Shown here piece after piece: positions 1 to 7,998 of a stretch of 64,000 bases of DNA. This DNA is from Azospirillum baldaniorum (GTDB taxonomy: Bacteria > Pseudomonadota > Alphaproteobacteria > Azospirillales > Azospirillaceae). Location of the stretch: positions 1-64,000 of the forward strand of contig NZ_CP022262.1 in the NCBI RefSeq assembly GCF_003119195.2. Reading direction: 5' to 3'. The notes under the pieces are model-generated. The model ran no database searches. It saw nothing but the letters and a program-made list of their open reading frames with translations, and was not told the origin of the DNA. A program made the translations under genes and the position numbers. Within the stretch, counting starts at the first letter, position 1. Each line of letters opens with the position of its first letter.

Positions 1-181
1 GGCGATCAGCCAGGGCGACCCGTCGGTCTTCCTGACCCACCCGATCTCGGCGGCCCTGCTGATCATCGCGGCCCTGCTGGTGATCGGCCCGATGGTCCTG
101 CGCTACCGGAGCAATGGGGCGGCCAAGGGCACAGGCAAGAACGACAACGCCTCCCCGTCCGGCAGCCATCCCGCGACGTAA
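1..181 (+). CDS. tctA: Tripartite tricarboxylate transporter permease, TctA family (C-terminal fragment)
   Basis: Only the last 59 codons are inside the window, read from base 2 to the TAA at 179-181. The fragment begins AISQGDPSVFLTHPISA, the conserved tail of the large (about 500-residue, 12-helix) TctA permease. A final hydrophobic helix (ALLIIAALLVIGPMVL) and a short polar Lys/Asn/Ser-rich cytoplasmic tail follow. TctA works in the inner membrane with TctB and a periplasmic TctC to import carboxylates. A TctD/TctE-like regulatory pair lies 1.6 kb downstream, which fits this assignment, although three unrelated genes intervene. The identification is by family resemblance of a short piece. 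Confidence 0.8.
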   Translation, partial: AISQGDPSVFLTHPISAALLIIAALLVIGPMVLRYRSNGAAKGTGKNDNASPSGSHPAT

Positions 182-219
182 GACCGCCATTCTTCGGCCA
201 TTCTTCGAAGGACTTTTTC

Positions 220-886
220 ATGGAAAGCGTCGATCTCTGGTCGCAGCTCGCCGCCCTTGGGCAGGTGGTCGCCATCGACCTCGTGCTGGCCGGCGACAAC
301 GCCATCGTGGTCGGCATGGCCGCCGCCGCGGTGCCGCTGGCGCAGCGCCGCAGGGTGATCTTCTGGGGCATCGGGCGGCCATCATCCTGCGCATCTTCTT
401 CGCCCTGATCACCACCCAGCTCCTCGCCATCATCGGGTTGACGCTGGCCGGCGGCGTTCTGCTGCTCTGGGTCTGCTGGAAGATGTTCCGCGAGCTGCGC
501 TCCCACGGCACGGACGAGGTGGCGCCCGACGAGGCGATGGACGCCCCGGACACGCCGGTCGGCGTGTCCGGGAACACCGCCGGTGCGCGGTCGGCGGCGT
601 CACGGTGGGGGCCGCCATCTGGCAGATCGTGGTGGCGGACGTGTCGATGTCGCTCGACAACGTGCTGGCCGTGGCCGGTGCGGCCAAGGACCACCCCACC
701 ATCCTGGTGATCGGTCTGCTGCTGTCCGTCGTGCTGATGGGGGCGGCCGCCAACATGATCGCGCATGTCCTGCACAGGCACCGTTGGATCGGCTGGGTCG
801 GTCTCGCCATCATCACCTATGTGGCGCTCGACATGATCTGGCGCGGCAGCAACGAAGTCCTCATGCACACCTCCTGGCTATCGTGA
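220..886 (+). pseudogene. TerC/YjbE-family integral membrane protein, disrupted by two frameshifts
   Basis: The frame opens at ATG 220 (AAGGAC ribosome site) with VVAIDLVLAGDNAIVVGMAA, the hallmark of TerC/YjbE membrane proteins, which are linked to manganese export or metal/tellurite tolerance. It breaks near 370-376, where GGG CGG CC would need one more G to continue as GAAIILRIFFAL. The next stretch, in the second frame, carries two membrane helices and an acidic linker. It breaks again between about 560 and 604, and family sequence resumes in the third frame as WQIVVADVSMSLDNVLAVAG to the TGA at 886. Both breaks are explained by single-base deletions in G/C runs and would restore a normal-sized protein of about 222 residues. 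Either this is a decaying gene or both bases are sequencing errors. The family often sits behind a Mn riboswitch, but only 38 bases separate it from the previous gene. Confidence 0.8.
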
Positions 887-899
887 CGGAGCGAATCCG

Positions 900-1778
900 A
901 TGATCAAGAAGGTTCTCGTTCCCCTGACCGGGCGGCCGCTGGACCGCCGCGCCATCGCCACGGCCTTTCTGCTCGCCGACCGCTTCCGCGCCCATGTGGA
1001 GGGGTTGAGCGTCATGCCGCAGGTCGAAATCCGCACCTCCGTGGAAAGCGCCGCCATCCCCAAGGCGCTGGTCGAGCAGCTCATCCGCATCGGGCAGGAG
1101 GATCAGGCGCGGGTGGTCGATTCCGCCCACAGCCTGTTCGAGGAGTTCCGCAGCCGCTTCGGCGCCGCGGAGGCGGACAGCCTGACCGGCGGCGGCGAGG
1201 ACGCGGACGGACTGTCCGCATCCTGGCAGCAGGCCACCGGCCCGCTGGCCGAGACCCTGGCGGAGGAGGCGCGGCTCGCCGATCTGGTGGTGATCGCCCA
1301 GACCTCCGACGGCACCAACGCCATGGGTCCGGCCATCGAGGCGACCCTGTTCGGCTCCGGCCGCCCCCTGCTGCTGGCCCCGGCGGCCGAACCGGCGTCG
1401 GTCGGGGCCGCGGCGGCGGTGGCCTGGGACGGCGGGGCCGCGGCCTCGCGGGCGGTCGCGGCGGCATTGCCCCTGCTGCAACGCGCCGGCAAGGCGGTCA
1501 TCCTGTCGGCCGACGTCGCCGACCCCGGACGCACCGCCGACCCTGACCGCCTGTCGGCCTACCTCGCCCTGCACGGCGTGGCGGCGTCGATCCGCCGGGT
1601 CGCGGCGTCGGGCCGCGCGGTCGGCCGGGCCTTGCAGGAGACGGCGGCGGAGGCCGGCTGCGACCTGCTGGTGATGGGTGCCTACGGCCACAGCCGGGTC
1701 CGCGAACGGGTGTGGGGCGGCGTGACGCTGGACGTGCTGCGCGAGCCGCCCGCCATTCCCATCTTCATGGCGCACTGA
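900..1778 (+). CDS. Universal stress protein with two tandem UspA domains
   Basis: A 292-residue cytoplasmic protein built of two UspA folds, roughly residues 1-150 and 155-290. The first starts with the typical beta strand MIKKVLVPLTG. The second ends with the nucleotide-binding loop GAYGHSRVRERVWGG, matching the G-2x-G-9x-G pattern of ATP-binding Usp proteins, although the usual final Ser/Thr is Gly. The first domain lacks a clear copy of this loop, as is common in tandem Usps. It starts 13 bases after the TerC-like gene and may be transcribed with it. Tandem Usps usually act in survival of stress or starvation. The specific role here is unknown. Confidence 0.9.
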   Translation: MIKKVLVPLTGRPLDRRAIATAFLLADRFRAHVEGLSVMPQVEIRTSVESAAIPKALVEQLIRIGQEDQARVVDSAHSLFEEFRSRFGAAEADSLTGGGEDADGLSASWQQATGPLAETLAEEARLADLVVIAQTSDGTNAMGPAIEATLFGSGRPLLLAPAAEPASVGAAAAVAWDGGAAASRAVAAALPLLQRAGKAVILSADVADPGRTADPDRLSAYLALHGVAASIRRVAASGRAVGRALQETAAEAGCDLLVMGAYGHSRVRERVWGGVTLDVLREPPAIPIFMAH

Positions 1779-1816
1779 TTTGTGCATTACGGTGCCCCGG
1801 CACCGGGAGACGGACC

Positions 1817-2491
1817 ATGCGCATACTCGTCGTCGAGGACACCGAGGATCTGGCCGACGCCATCGTCCACAGGCTGCGCAAGCTGGGCTACGCCGTCGAT
1901 TGGGCGCCGACCGGGGACGAGGCGGAGGAATTGCTGCGCCAGGAGGCGTACCAGCTCGTCCTGCTCGACATCATGCTGCCGGGGGTGGACGGGCAGACGC
2001 TGCTGAACCGCCTGCGCCAGCGCCGCGACGCCACGCCGGTCCTGGTGATGACCGCCCGTTCCCAGGTGAATGTCCGGGTCGACCTGCTCGACCTCGGCGC
2101 CGACGACTTCATCGTAAAGCCCTTCGACCTGCGGGAGCTGGAGGCCCGCTGCCGCGCCCTGCTGCGCCGCTCGCACGGGCTCGCCTCCTCGCGCACGCAG
2201 TTCGGCAATCTGGTCTTCGACGCGGCGGCCAAGAAGGTGCTGGTCGACGGCCGCCCCGTCGATCTGGGCGGCCGCGAGTTCCGCCTCCTGGAGCTGTTCC
2301 TCAGCAACCTGAACACCGTCCTGTCCAAGGAGGACCTGATGGACCGGCTGTTCAGCCTCGACCAGCCCACCGCGCTGAACGCCATCGAGTTGTATGTCTC
2401 CCGCCTCCGGCGCAAGCTGGAGGGCGCGTCGGTGGAGATCCGGACGGTTCGGGGGCTGGGGTATGTGGCGGAAGTGTGTGCCGAAGGCTGA
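1817..2491 (+). CDS. OmpR-family response regulator (TctD/QseB-like)
   Basis: A 224-residue two-domain regulator. The receiver domain has the acidic pocket at VVEDTED (residues 6-11), phospho-acceptor Asp51 in LVLLDIMLPG, Thr79 in VMTA and Lys101 in VKPFD. A winged-helix DNA-binding domain covers about residues 128-222, with the transactivation loop and the closing IRTVRGLGYVAE motif. I chose ATG 1817 because MRILVVEDTE is the canonical beginning, although the frame is open further upstream. It overlaps the downstream sensor kinase gene, so the two are translationally coupled and are almost certainly cognate. With TctA at the window edge, carboxylate-responsive control like TctD is plausible but not shown. 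Confidence 0.93.
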   Translation: MRILVVEDTEDLADAIVHRLRKLGYAVDWAPTGDEAEELLRQEAYQLVLLDIMLPGVDGQTLLNRLRQRRDATPVLVMTARSQVNVRVDLLDLGADDFIVKPFDLRELEARCRALLRRSHGLASSRTQFGNLVFDAAAKKVLVDGRPVDLGGREFRLLELFLSNLNTVLSKEDLMDRLFSLDQPTALNAIELYVSRLRRKLEGASVEIRTVRGLGYVAEVCAEG

Positions 2492-5000
2492 AGGATTCTC
2501 GCTGCGGCGGCGGCTGTTCATCCGGCTGCTCGGCGTGCTGGCCGTCCTGACCGCCGGGCTGTTCCTGTTCGTCAGCGCCTACGCCCAGCGCGCCGCCGAC
2601 GCCGCCTTCGACCGGTTGCTGATGGCGTCGGCGCTGTCGATCTCCGACACGGTGCGGGTGGAGGACGGGCGCTTCTCCGTCGACCTGCCCTACTCCTCGC
2701 TGGGCATCCTGGCCCAGGCGCGGCGCGACCGCGTGTTCTACCGGATCACCGCCCCGGACGGCGAACTGGTCACCGGCTACCACGACCTGCCGATGGCGCC
2801 CGCCAAGGCCGGGGTCGCCGGAGCAGCCGGCGGCGATTCCGCCACCCGGTTCGAGAACGCCACCTTCCGCGGCATGCCGGTGCGGATCGCCGTCCTGAAG
2901 CGCTTCGCGGCGCAGCCGGAGCTTGGCGGCTGGATCACCATCGCCGTCGCCCAGACGCGGGAGGAGCGCGGGGCGCTGGCCCGCGACATCCTGGCGAACG
3001 CCTTCCTGCCCATCGCCTTCACCGTGGTCGCGGCGGGCGGGCTGATCTGGTTCGGGGTGCGGCAGGCGCTGGCCCCGCTGGGCTCGCTGGAGCGGATGAT
3101 CCGCGAGCGGCAGCCCCACGACTTCTCTCCCATCGCCATGCCGCCGCCGCAGGAGGTCTCGCAGCTCGTCCAGGCGATCAACCAGCTCATGGCCCGGCTC
3201 AAATCCAACCTCGACACCATGCAGACCTTCCTGGCCGACGCCGCCCACCAGATCCGCACGCCGCTGGCCAGCCTGCGCCTGCAGGCCGAACTCGCCATCG
3301 ACGAGGACGATCCCGAAGCCCTGCACCGCATCGCCCAGCGCGTGCACCGCAACGCGGTGGAGGCCAGCCAGCTGACCAGCCAGCTCCTCAACCACGCCAT
3401 GGTGATCCACCGCAGCGAAGCCTTGAAGCCGGAGGACGTCGATCTCGGCGCCCTGCTGGAGCAAGTGTTCCAGCGCGCCCGCGCGGTGGCCGGCGACACG
3501 GCGATCCGCCTGGACATCGACCGCGCGGCGGAGCCGGCCACCGTCCCCGGCGACGCGATCAGCCTGCGCGAGGCGCTGACCAACCTGCTCGACAACGCGG
3601 TGAAATACGCCGGCCCATCCGGCCCCATCGACCTGTCTTTGACACCTTTGCCAAACGGGCGCGGCCTGCGCGTGGAGATCGCCGACCGCGGCCCCGGCGT
3701 GCCGGACGCCGAGAAGCGCCGCGTGCTGGAGCGGTTCGGGCGCGGCAGCTCCGCCGCCGGGGTGGCGGGCAGCGGGCTGGGCCTCGCCATCGTCACCTCG
3801 GTGGTGGAGGCGCATGGAGCGGATTTGTCCCTGCTCGACCGCCCCGGCGGCGGGCTGATCGCGCGCATCGATTTCCCGGAGGCGGGCGGCACCACCACGG
3901 CGGGGGGAGGGGCCGCGCGGGCCCTGCTGCCCCTTCTGGTCCTCGTCGCTCTGCTCTGGGCGCCTTGGATGCAGGCCGCGCAGGCGGCGCAACTGCTCAC
4001 CTACCCCGCCCCCGGCGGCGAGCGGGAGAGGCTGCGCATCCATTCCGCCACCGACCGGCAGGCCATCGAGCCGCTGGTCCTCGATTTCCAGCAGCTCCAT
4101 CCCGACGTCACCATCGAATACAAGGACATGGACACCGCCGACCTCTACGCCGAGGCGGTGGCCGTGCCGGCGAAGGGAGCCGCAGCGGAGACTCCCGACC
4201 TGCTCATCAGTTCGGCCTCCGACCTCCAGGTGAAGCTGGTCAACGACGGTTACACCCAACCCCACCGCTCCGCTTTGACCGACGCTCTGCCGGACTGGGC
4301 GAACTGGCGGGACGAGGCGTTCGGCTTCACTTTCGAGCCGGCGGTGATCGCCTACCACCGCGACCTGCTGCCGGACGCCCAGGTGCCGCGCACGCGCCCG
4401 GCGCTGATCCGGCTGCTGCGCGACGACCCGGCGCGCTTCAGCCGGCGCGTCGCCACCTACGACACGGCCACCAGCGGCATCGGCTATTTGCTGGCCTCGC
4501 ACGACGCCCTGCTGTTCGGCCAGTACTGGCAGCTCGTCGCGATGATGGGCAACGCCCAGGCGCGGCTGGCCTGCTGCTCCGGCGAGATCCTCGACATGGT
4601 GGAGCGGGGCGAGGTGCTGATCGCCTACAACGTCCTCGGCTCCTACGCGCGGGCGCGGGCGGCGGCGGGGGCGCCCATCGGCATCGTGGTGCCGGAGGAC
4701 TACACGCTGGTCATCTCCCGCGTCGCGGTGATCCCCCGGACGGCCCCCCGGCCGCAGCTCGCCGGGGCGTTCATCGACTATCTTCTGTCGCCGCGCGGGC
4801 AGGAGGTGGTGGCCGACCGCTCCGCCCTCTACGCCATCTCCTCCGGCATCAAGCGGGAGGCGTCGGCGTCGGGCCTGCGCTCCAGCACGGCGGCACCACT
4901 GCACCCCATATCTCTCAGTCCGGCCCTGCTGGTGTTCCTCGACCGGCTGAAGCGGGAACGCTTCCTGCAGCAATGGCAGTCGGCGATCATGCTGCCCTGA
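2463..5000 (+). CDS. TctE-like sensor histidine kinase fused to a C-terminal periplasmic solute-binding domain
   Basis: About 845 residues from ATG 2463 (GTG 2478 is an alternative), overlapping the response regulator. Order of parts: TM1 (residues ~18-38); periplasmic TctE-type (2CSK_N) sensor region; TM2 (~176-203); HisKA with phospho-accepting His262 in ADAAHQIRTPLASL; HATPase with N box (TNLLDNAVKYAG, ~370), DRGPGVPD and GSGLGLAIV (~436). Instead of stopping, the frame continues into a hydrophobic, alanine-ended segment (ALLPLLVLVALLWAPWMQ, ~487-505) and about 335 residues resembling an ABC extracellular solute-binding protein (RIHSATDRQAIEPLVLDF, LGSYARARAAAGAPIGIVVP). That segment would place the last domain in the periplasm. 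A normal TctE kinase is about 460-480 residues. The join is in one uninterrupted frame. A sequencing error removing a stop between two genes cannot be excluded. Confidence 0.88.
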   Translation: MWRKCVPKAEGFSLRRRLFIRLLGVLAVLTAGLFLFVSAYAQRAADAAFDRLLMASALSISDTVRVEDGRFSVDLPYSSLGILAQARRDRVFYRITAPDGELVTGYHDLPMAPAKAGVAGAAGGDSATRFENATFRGMPVRIAVLKRFAAQPELGGWITIAVAQTREERGALARDILANAFLPIAFTVVAAGGLIWFGVRQALAPLGSLERMIRERQPHDFSPIAMPPPQEVSQLVQAINQLMARLKSNLDTMQTFLADAAHQIRTPLASLRLQAELAIDEDDPEALHRIAQRVHRNAVEASQLTSQLLNHAMVIHRSEALKPEDVDLGALLEQVFQRARAVAGDTAIRLDIDRAAEPATVPGDAISLREALTNLLDNAVKYAGPSGPIDLSLTPLPNGRGLRVEIADRGPGVPDAEKRRVLERFGRGSSAAGVAGSGLGLAIVTSVVEAHGADLSLLDRPGGGLIARIDFPEAGGTTTAGGGAARALLPLLVLVALLWAPWMQAAQAAQLLTYPAPGGERERLRIHSATDRQAIEPLVLDFQQLHPDVTIEYKDMDTADLYAEAVAVPAKGAAAETPDLLISSASDLQVKLVNDGYTQPHRSALTDALPDWANWRDEAFGFTFEPAVIAYHRDLLPDAQVPRTRPALIRLLRDDPARFSRRVATYDTATSGIGYLLASHDALLFGQYWQLVAMMGNAQARLACCSGEILDMVERGEVLIAYNVLGSYARARAAAGAPIGIVVPEDYTLVISRVAVIPRTAPRPQLAGAFIDYLLSPRGQEVVADRSALYAISSGIKREASASGLRSSTAAPLHPISLSPALLVFLDRLKRERFLQQWQSAIMLP

Positions 5001-5041
5001 GTCTTTGAGGGGGGCCGCAACCCGCACCCCTGCGCGATGCC

Positions 5042-5665
5042 TCAGCCATTCCAGCCTCCCGGCGGCGATGGCGCCCGCAGAGCCATGCCCATGCCGTGCA
5101 GCCGCGTCCGGCGCTTGTCGACCGGCAGGGCCGCCAGCCCGAGCAGCACCGTCGTCGCGGAATCGAGGCCGCCCGGCGGCCCGATCGCCCCGCTGCCCAG
5201 GGCCTCGGCGATCGCATCCGACCGCCCTGCGTCCGGGCTTTCGGCGGCGGCCAGCAGACGCTCCGCGGCGGCGGCGCGGTCCGGCACCGCCCCACGCCCC
5301 CCCGCTTTCTTCAGGAGGGCCTTCACCCGCTGACGGTCGTTGCGGTCCTGGAAATGGCCGTGCCGCTGCATCAACCGCACCGCCTCGACCATGTAGTCGG
5401 CGAAGCTCCTCAGGTCCCGGCCCACCCGATGCGGAGGCTGTTCCTGCGCCGTCGCCACCGCTTGATGCAACCAGCCGCTGGTCCGTGAGACCTCGGTGAT
5501 CGCATCCGCGGGGAGCGGCGGCGCAACCGCGGCGAAAAGGTCCGCAAGGATCAGAGCGTCCTCGGCTCCGTCGAGAACCGGACGCCGCAAAGCCTCTGCG
5601 AGCAGTCCGTTGAGCCACGGTGAAGAAAAAGGATGTGCTCGCCGTTCCTGCATCCGGAACCCCAT
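5042..5665 (-). CDS. Hypothetical alanine-rich helical protein
   Basis: An open frame of about 200 codons convergent with the kinase fusion. I cannot assign a family. The sequence is soluble-looking and helical, without a signal peptide or membrane segment. It has a central charged block (ADYMVEAVRLMQRHGHFQ, DRQRVKALLKKAGG) and an alanine-rich stretch (DRAAAAERLLAAAE). Codon third positions are strongly G/C, like neighbouring genes, which supports real coding. The start is uncertain: ATG 5665 and ATG 5653 are both possible, and GTG 5692 extends it further. Its stop lies 41 bases from the stop of the preceding gene. Confidence 0.6.
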   Translation of the reverse strand: MGFRMQERRAHPFSSPWLNGLLAEALRRPVLDGAEDALILADLFAAVAPPLPADAITEVSRTSGWLHQAVATAQEQPPHRVGRDLRSFADYMVEAVRLMQRHGHFQDRNDRQRVKALLKKAGGRGAVPDRAAAAERLLAAAESPDAGRSDAIAEALGSGAIGPPGGLDSATTVLLGLAALPVDKRRTRLHGMGMALRAPSPPGGWNG

Positions 5666-6175
5666 GAAAATGACATGGATTTGCAACCTCACGCAGAAGA
5701 TACCAACTCTTCCGCGGATAGCAACGGAAACGATCCTATCAAGTGAGATGTTTCACAAGAATCAGCCATCACCAATGCGGAAATGAACGCATATGTATTC
5801 CACCGTGAGAAACTGTGATCGACAGATTCAATACAAATACGCGATATGTCCTTGAGCGCGTGCACAACCGCTACTAAGATACACTCGGGTATGCAGGAGG
5901 GGCGCATGGCGGGCCTGTTGCAGGAACGTACGGGACGCGCGGCGCACGCGAACGCAGCCTTGGCGGCTTGCCCACGGCGTCAGCCGGATCAAGCCGAACG
6001 GTGCCACGCACAGGCACCGGCCGGCGGGACACCGCCAGTCAGGACACCTCTGGCCTGAATCCTGCCGGATGCCACCACGGGCAACGTTTTCCCGCAAGGC
6101 ACGGGCCGGCGTCATCGGGCGGAGGTCTTCGAGGACCGAAGTGAACCTCATTCCCTTCTGAAAGGACCATCGAGA
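5666..6175. other. Intergenic region, A+T-richer, no gene called
   Basis: About 510 bases between a leftward hypothetical gene and the rightward gene at 6176. The stretch 5690-5890 is clearly richer in A and T than the rest of the window, as expected for divergent promoters. Short frames exist on both strands, for example a 70-codon frame at 5846-6058, but their codon use and content (repetitive Ala/Pro/Gln) do not look coding. I see no RNA gene or strong terminator. Confidence 0.5.
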
Positions 6176-6583
6176 ATGAACGACAACAACGAACGCGTCT
6201 CGTCCGTGCAGCCGGCGAACCTCGACCTCTCCTTCATCAACAAGCGGCTCGAGATGGCCGGCTACACGCCGCAGCAGGCCACGGAATCGGTTGAGGCCTA
6301 CCGCCAGTTCCTCGTCGTGGTCGCGGCGAAGCCGAACCTGATCCTGGTCCCGACGAAGGCGGCCGACGCGGCTTGGCACGAGCACATCCTGTTCATGGAC
6401 CGCTACGAGGCGGACATGATGCGTCTGGTCGGCGCCCGGGTTCACCATCACCCGGACGCACCCGACGCCGACGCGTGGCAGAAGGCCGTCGCCAACACCC
6501 AGGACGCCTTCCGGACGACGCTCGGCGTGGAGATTCCGACGGAAGAACTCGCCGGCTGCTTCCTCACGGTCGAGGCGGCCTGA
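6176..6583 (+). CDS. Small WHxH-motif protein, glycine-rich domain-containing protein (GRDP)-like
   Basis: A 135-residue soluble protein. Its core ADAAWHEHILFMDRYEADMM followed by RVHHHPDAPDAD resembles the motif of GRDP-like proteins: a (V/A)D-x-x-WH-x-(H/F)IL segment, a tyrosine a few residues on, and an HH(x)P segment about 15 residues later. The clustered histidines suggest metal binding, which is inference. Bacterial relatives are usually of unknown function. ATG 6176 has an upstream AAAGGA. A 12-bp palindrome and then a LuxR-type regulator gene follow in the same direction, so joint control is possible. No signal peptide or membrane helix is visible. Confidence 0.7.
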   Translation: MNDNNERVSSVQPANLDLSFINKRLEMAGYTPQQATESVEAYRQFLVVVAAKPNLILVPTKAADAAWHEHILFMDRYEADMMRLVGARVHHHPDAPDADAWQKAVANTQDAFRTTLGVEIPTEELAGCFLTVEAA

Positions 6584-6588
6584 GCGTC

Positions 6589-6600
6589 ATACGATCGTAT
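6589..6600. promoter_or_regulatory. 12-bp perfect palindrome (possible operator)
   Basis: ATACGATCGTAT reads identically on both strands, five bases after the stop of the WHxH gene and about 140 bases before the LuxR-type regulator start. It has no T-tract and is too short to be a terminator. An operator for the adjacent regulator is a guess from position only. Confidence 0.3.
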
Positions 6601-6742
6601 TGATCGTTGCATGACACGGTGCGTTTGCTGCTAAATTCGCTCGAATGGCAGCGCGTTTCGTAGATGCCCCTCTGAGCGGCGGTCCAGGCCTCGTTCAGAG
6701 GGGGTGTCCGTCATCCCCGGCAGCGAGAGGAAGGAGGGATTC

Positions 6743-7798
6743 ATGTCTGATCTGGTCCACGATCTTTCCGGCCGCGCCAGGGACATGAACGCCGGGCTTG
6801 CCATCTTCGACAAAAGCGACACGCTTCTGGCAACCAATGACAAGCAAAAGACAATCTATCCCTTCATCGACTATTCGCGCTCGGTGACGTTCCGCGACAT
6901 CGTGTGGGAATGCGTAAGGCACAAGAAATTCAGCTCGGACACCATTTATTCCGACCCGGACCGGTGGATCGGCTACGCCGAGAACCTTCGCCGGTTCAAC
7001 CGGTTCTGGCAGTCCTTCACGCTTCATTCCGACGGGCGGGTCATACAGATCACCTACGAGCGGTTGGAAGACACGGACGGCTGGTGGTACCAGATCCGAC
7101 GCGACGTCACCAGCAACGTCCAGAACAGCGTCCGGGGCGGCTTCGACAGCCTGATTTCCCTCAACGGCGGCGGCGTCCTGCCACCGTCGGGCCAGCCCTC
7201 CTTCGTCGTCCGGCTTCTCGACGCCCTGCCCTACCCAGCAGCGTTGCTGACGGCGCGCTGCCAAGTCATCGACGGCAACCAGTCCTTCGCCTCCATCCTG
7301 TCGCGGGGGGACGGGCTATCCATGGTCGGTGGCCGGCTTTGCATCCCCAATGCCCCGACCGAACAAGCGGAGCTGGCCAAGCGGGCCGCCGGCTTCTTCC
7401 GCCGCCGCACCCGCACGCCGATCACGCTGCGCGTGTCGCGCCTGGACCAGCCATCGCCTTATTTCGCCACCCTGTCGGAACCGCCGGCCCAGAGCGTCGG
7501 AAACGGCGGCCCGATGAGCGGCATCCTCCTCCTGACCCTCGTCGATCCGGATATCCTGCCCGCCGTGTCGGCACGCGCCGTCGCCGATCTTCTCCAGATC
7601 ACCGGATCGGAAGCCGAGATCGCGCTGGCCCTGTGCTCGGGCCGGAGCGTCGACGAGATCGCCGAAGATCGCGGGGTGGAGCGGCGCACCGTCTACAATC
7701 AGGTGTCGTCCATCCTGGGCAAGACCGGGCTGCGCAATCAGGCGGGAATCGTTCGGCAGGTGACGATGATCTGCTGGCATTTCGGGTCGCGCGTCTGA
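6743..7798 (+). CDS. LuxR-family (GerE-type HTH) transcriptional regulator with PAS-like N-terminus
   Basis: A 351-residue protein. The N-terminal ~140 residues (MNAGLAIFDKSDTLLATND, then YSDPDRWIGYAENLRRF) look like PAS sensory folds of the kind that evaluate a stored signal. A second PAS-like segment follows around residues 165-250 (PYPAALLTARCQVIDGNQSF). The C-terminal ~65 residues form a GerE helix-turn-helix: LLQITGSEAEIALALCSGRS, VDEIAEDRGVERRTVYNQVS, and a closing helix. ATG 6743 is preferred because AGGAAGGAGG lies just upstream. An in-frame ATG at 6704 lacks such a site. It sits 200 bases upstream of a peptide-type ABC importer on the same strand, a possible target. Confidence 0.85.
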   Translation: MSDLVHDLSGRARDMNAGLAIFDKSDTLLATNDKQKTIYPFIDYSRSVTFRDIVWECVRHKKFSSDTIYSDPDRWIGYAENLRRFNRFWQSFTLHSDGRVIQITYERLEDTDGWWYQIRRDVTSNVQNSVRGGFDSLISLNGGGVLPPSGQPSFVVRLLDALPYPAALLTARCQVIDGNQSFASILSRGDGLSMVGGRLCIPNAPTEQAELAKRAAGFFRRRTRTPITLRVSRLDQPSPYFATLSEPPAQSVGNGGPMSGILLLTLVDPDILPAVSARAVADLLQITGSEAEIALALCSGRSVDEIAEDRGVERRTVYNQVSSILGKTGLRNQAGIVRQVTMICWHFGSRV

Positions 7799-7998
7799 TC
7801 GAATCCGGGTATGCTGCCCGATGCATCGCCGGCCGCGCGAATACCTGGATATGGACGCACTCTTGTGCATACATATGGCGGACGTCCGGTGCAGTTCCGG
7901 TTCCGCTCTGGCCGGAGGCCGTGAAGAAGGCAGGGGCGTCTGTTTTTCCCATTTTCCGCCCATCGCCCCGCCCCGATCGTCCTGCAACGTCCCGCATC

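Noticed and set aside
2352..5618. A 1088-codon leftward open frame under the kinase fusion
   Set aside because: Fully antisense to the response regulator and kinase. It has no family motif and a composition typical of shadow frames.
5846..6058. 70-codon rightward frame in the A+T-richer gap
   Set aside because: No convincing ribosome site, low-complexity end, and overlap with a longer equally unsupported leftward frame.
7865..7880. GntR-like half-site (TTGTGCATACATA) ahead of the peptide-type binding protein gene
   Set aside because: Several mismatches to the palindrome at 21203, and the gene is outside the catabolic island. A chance match is likely.
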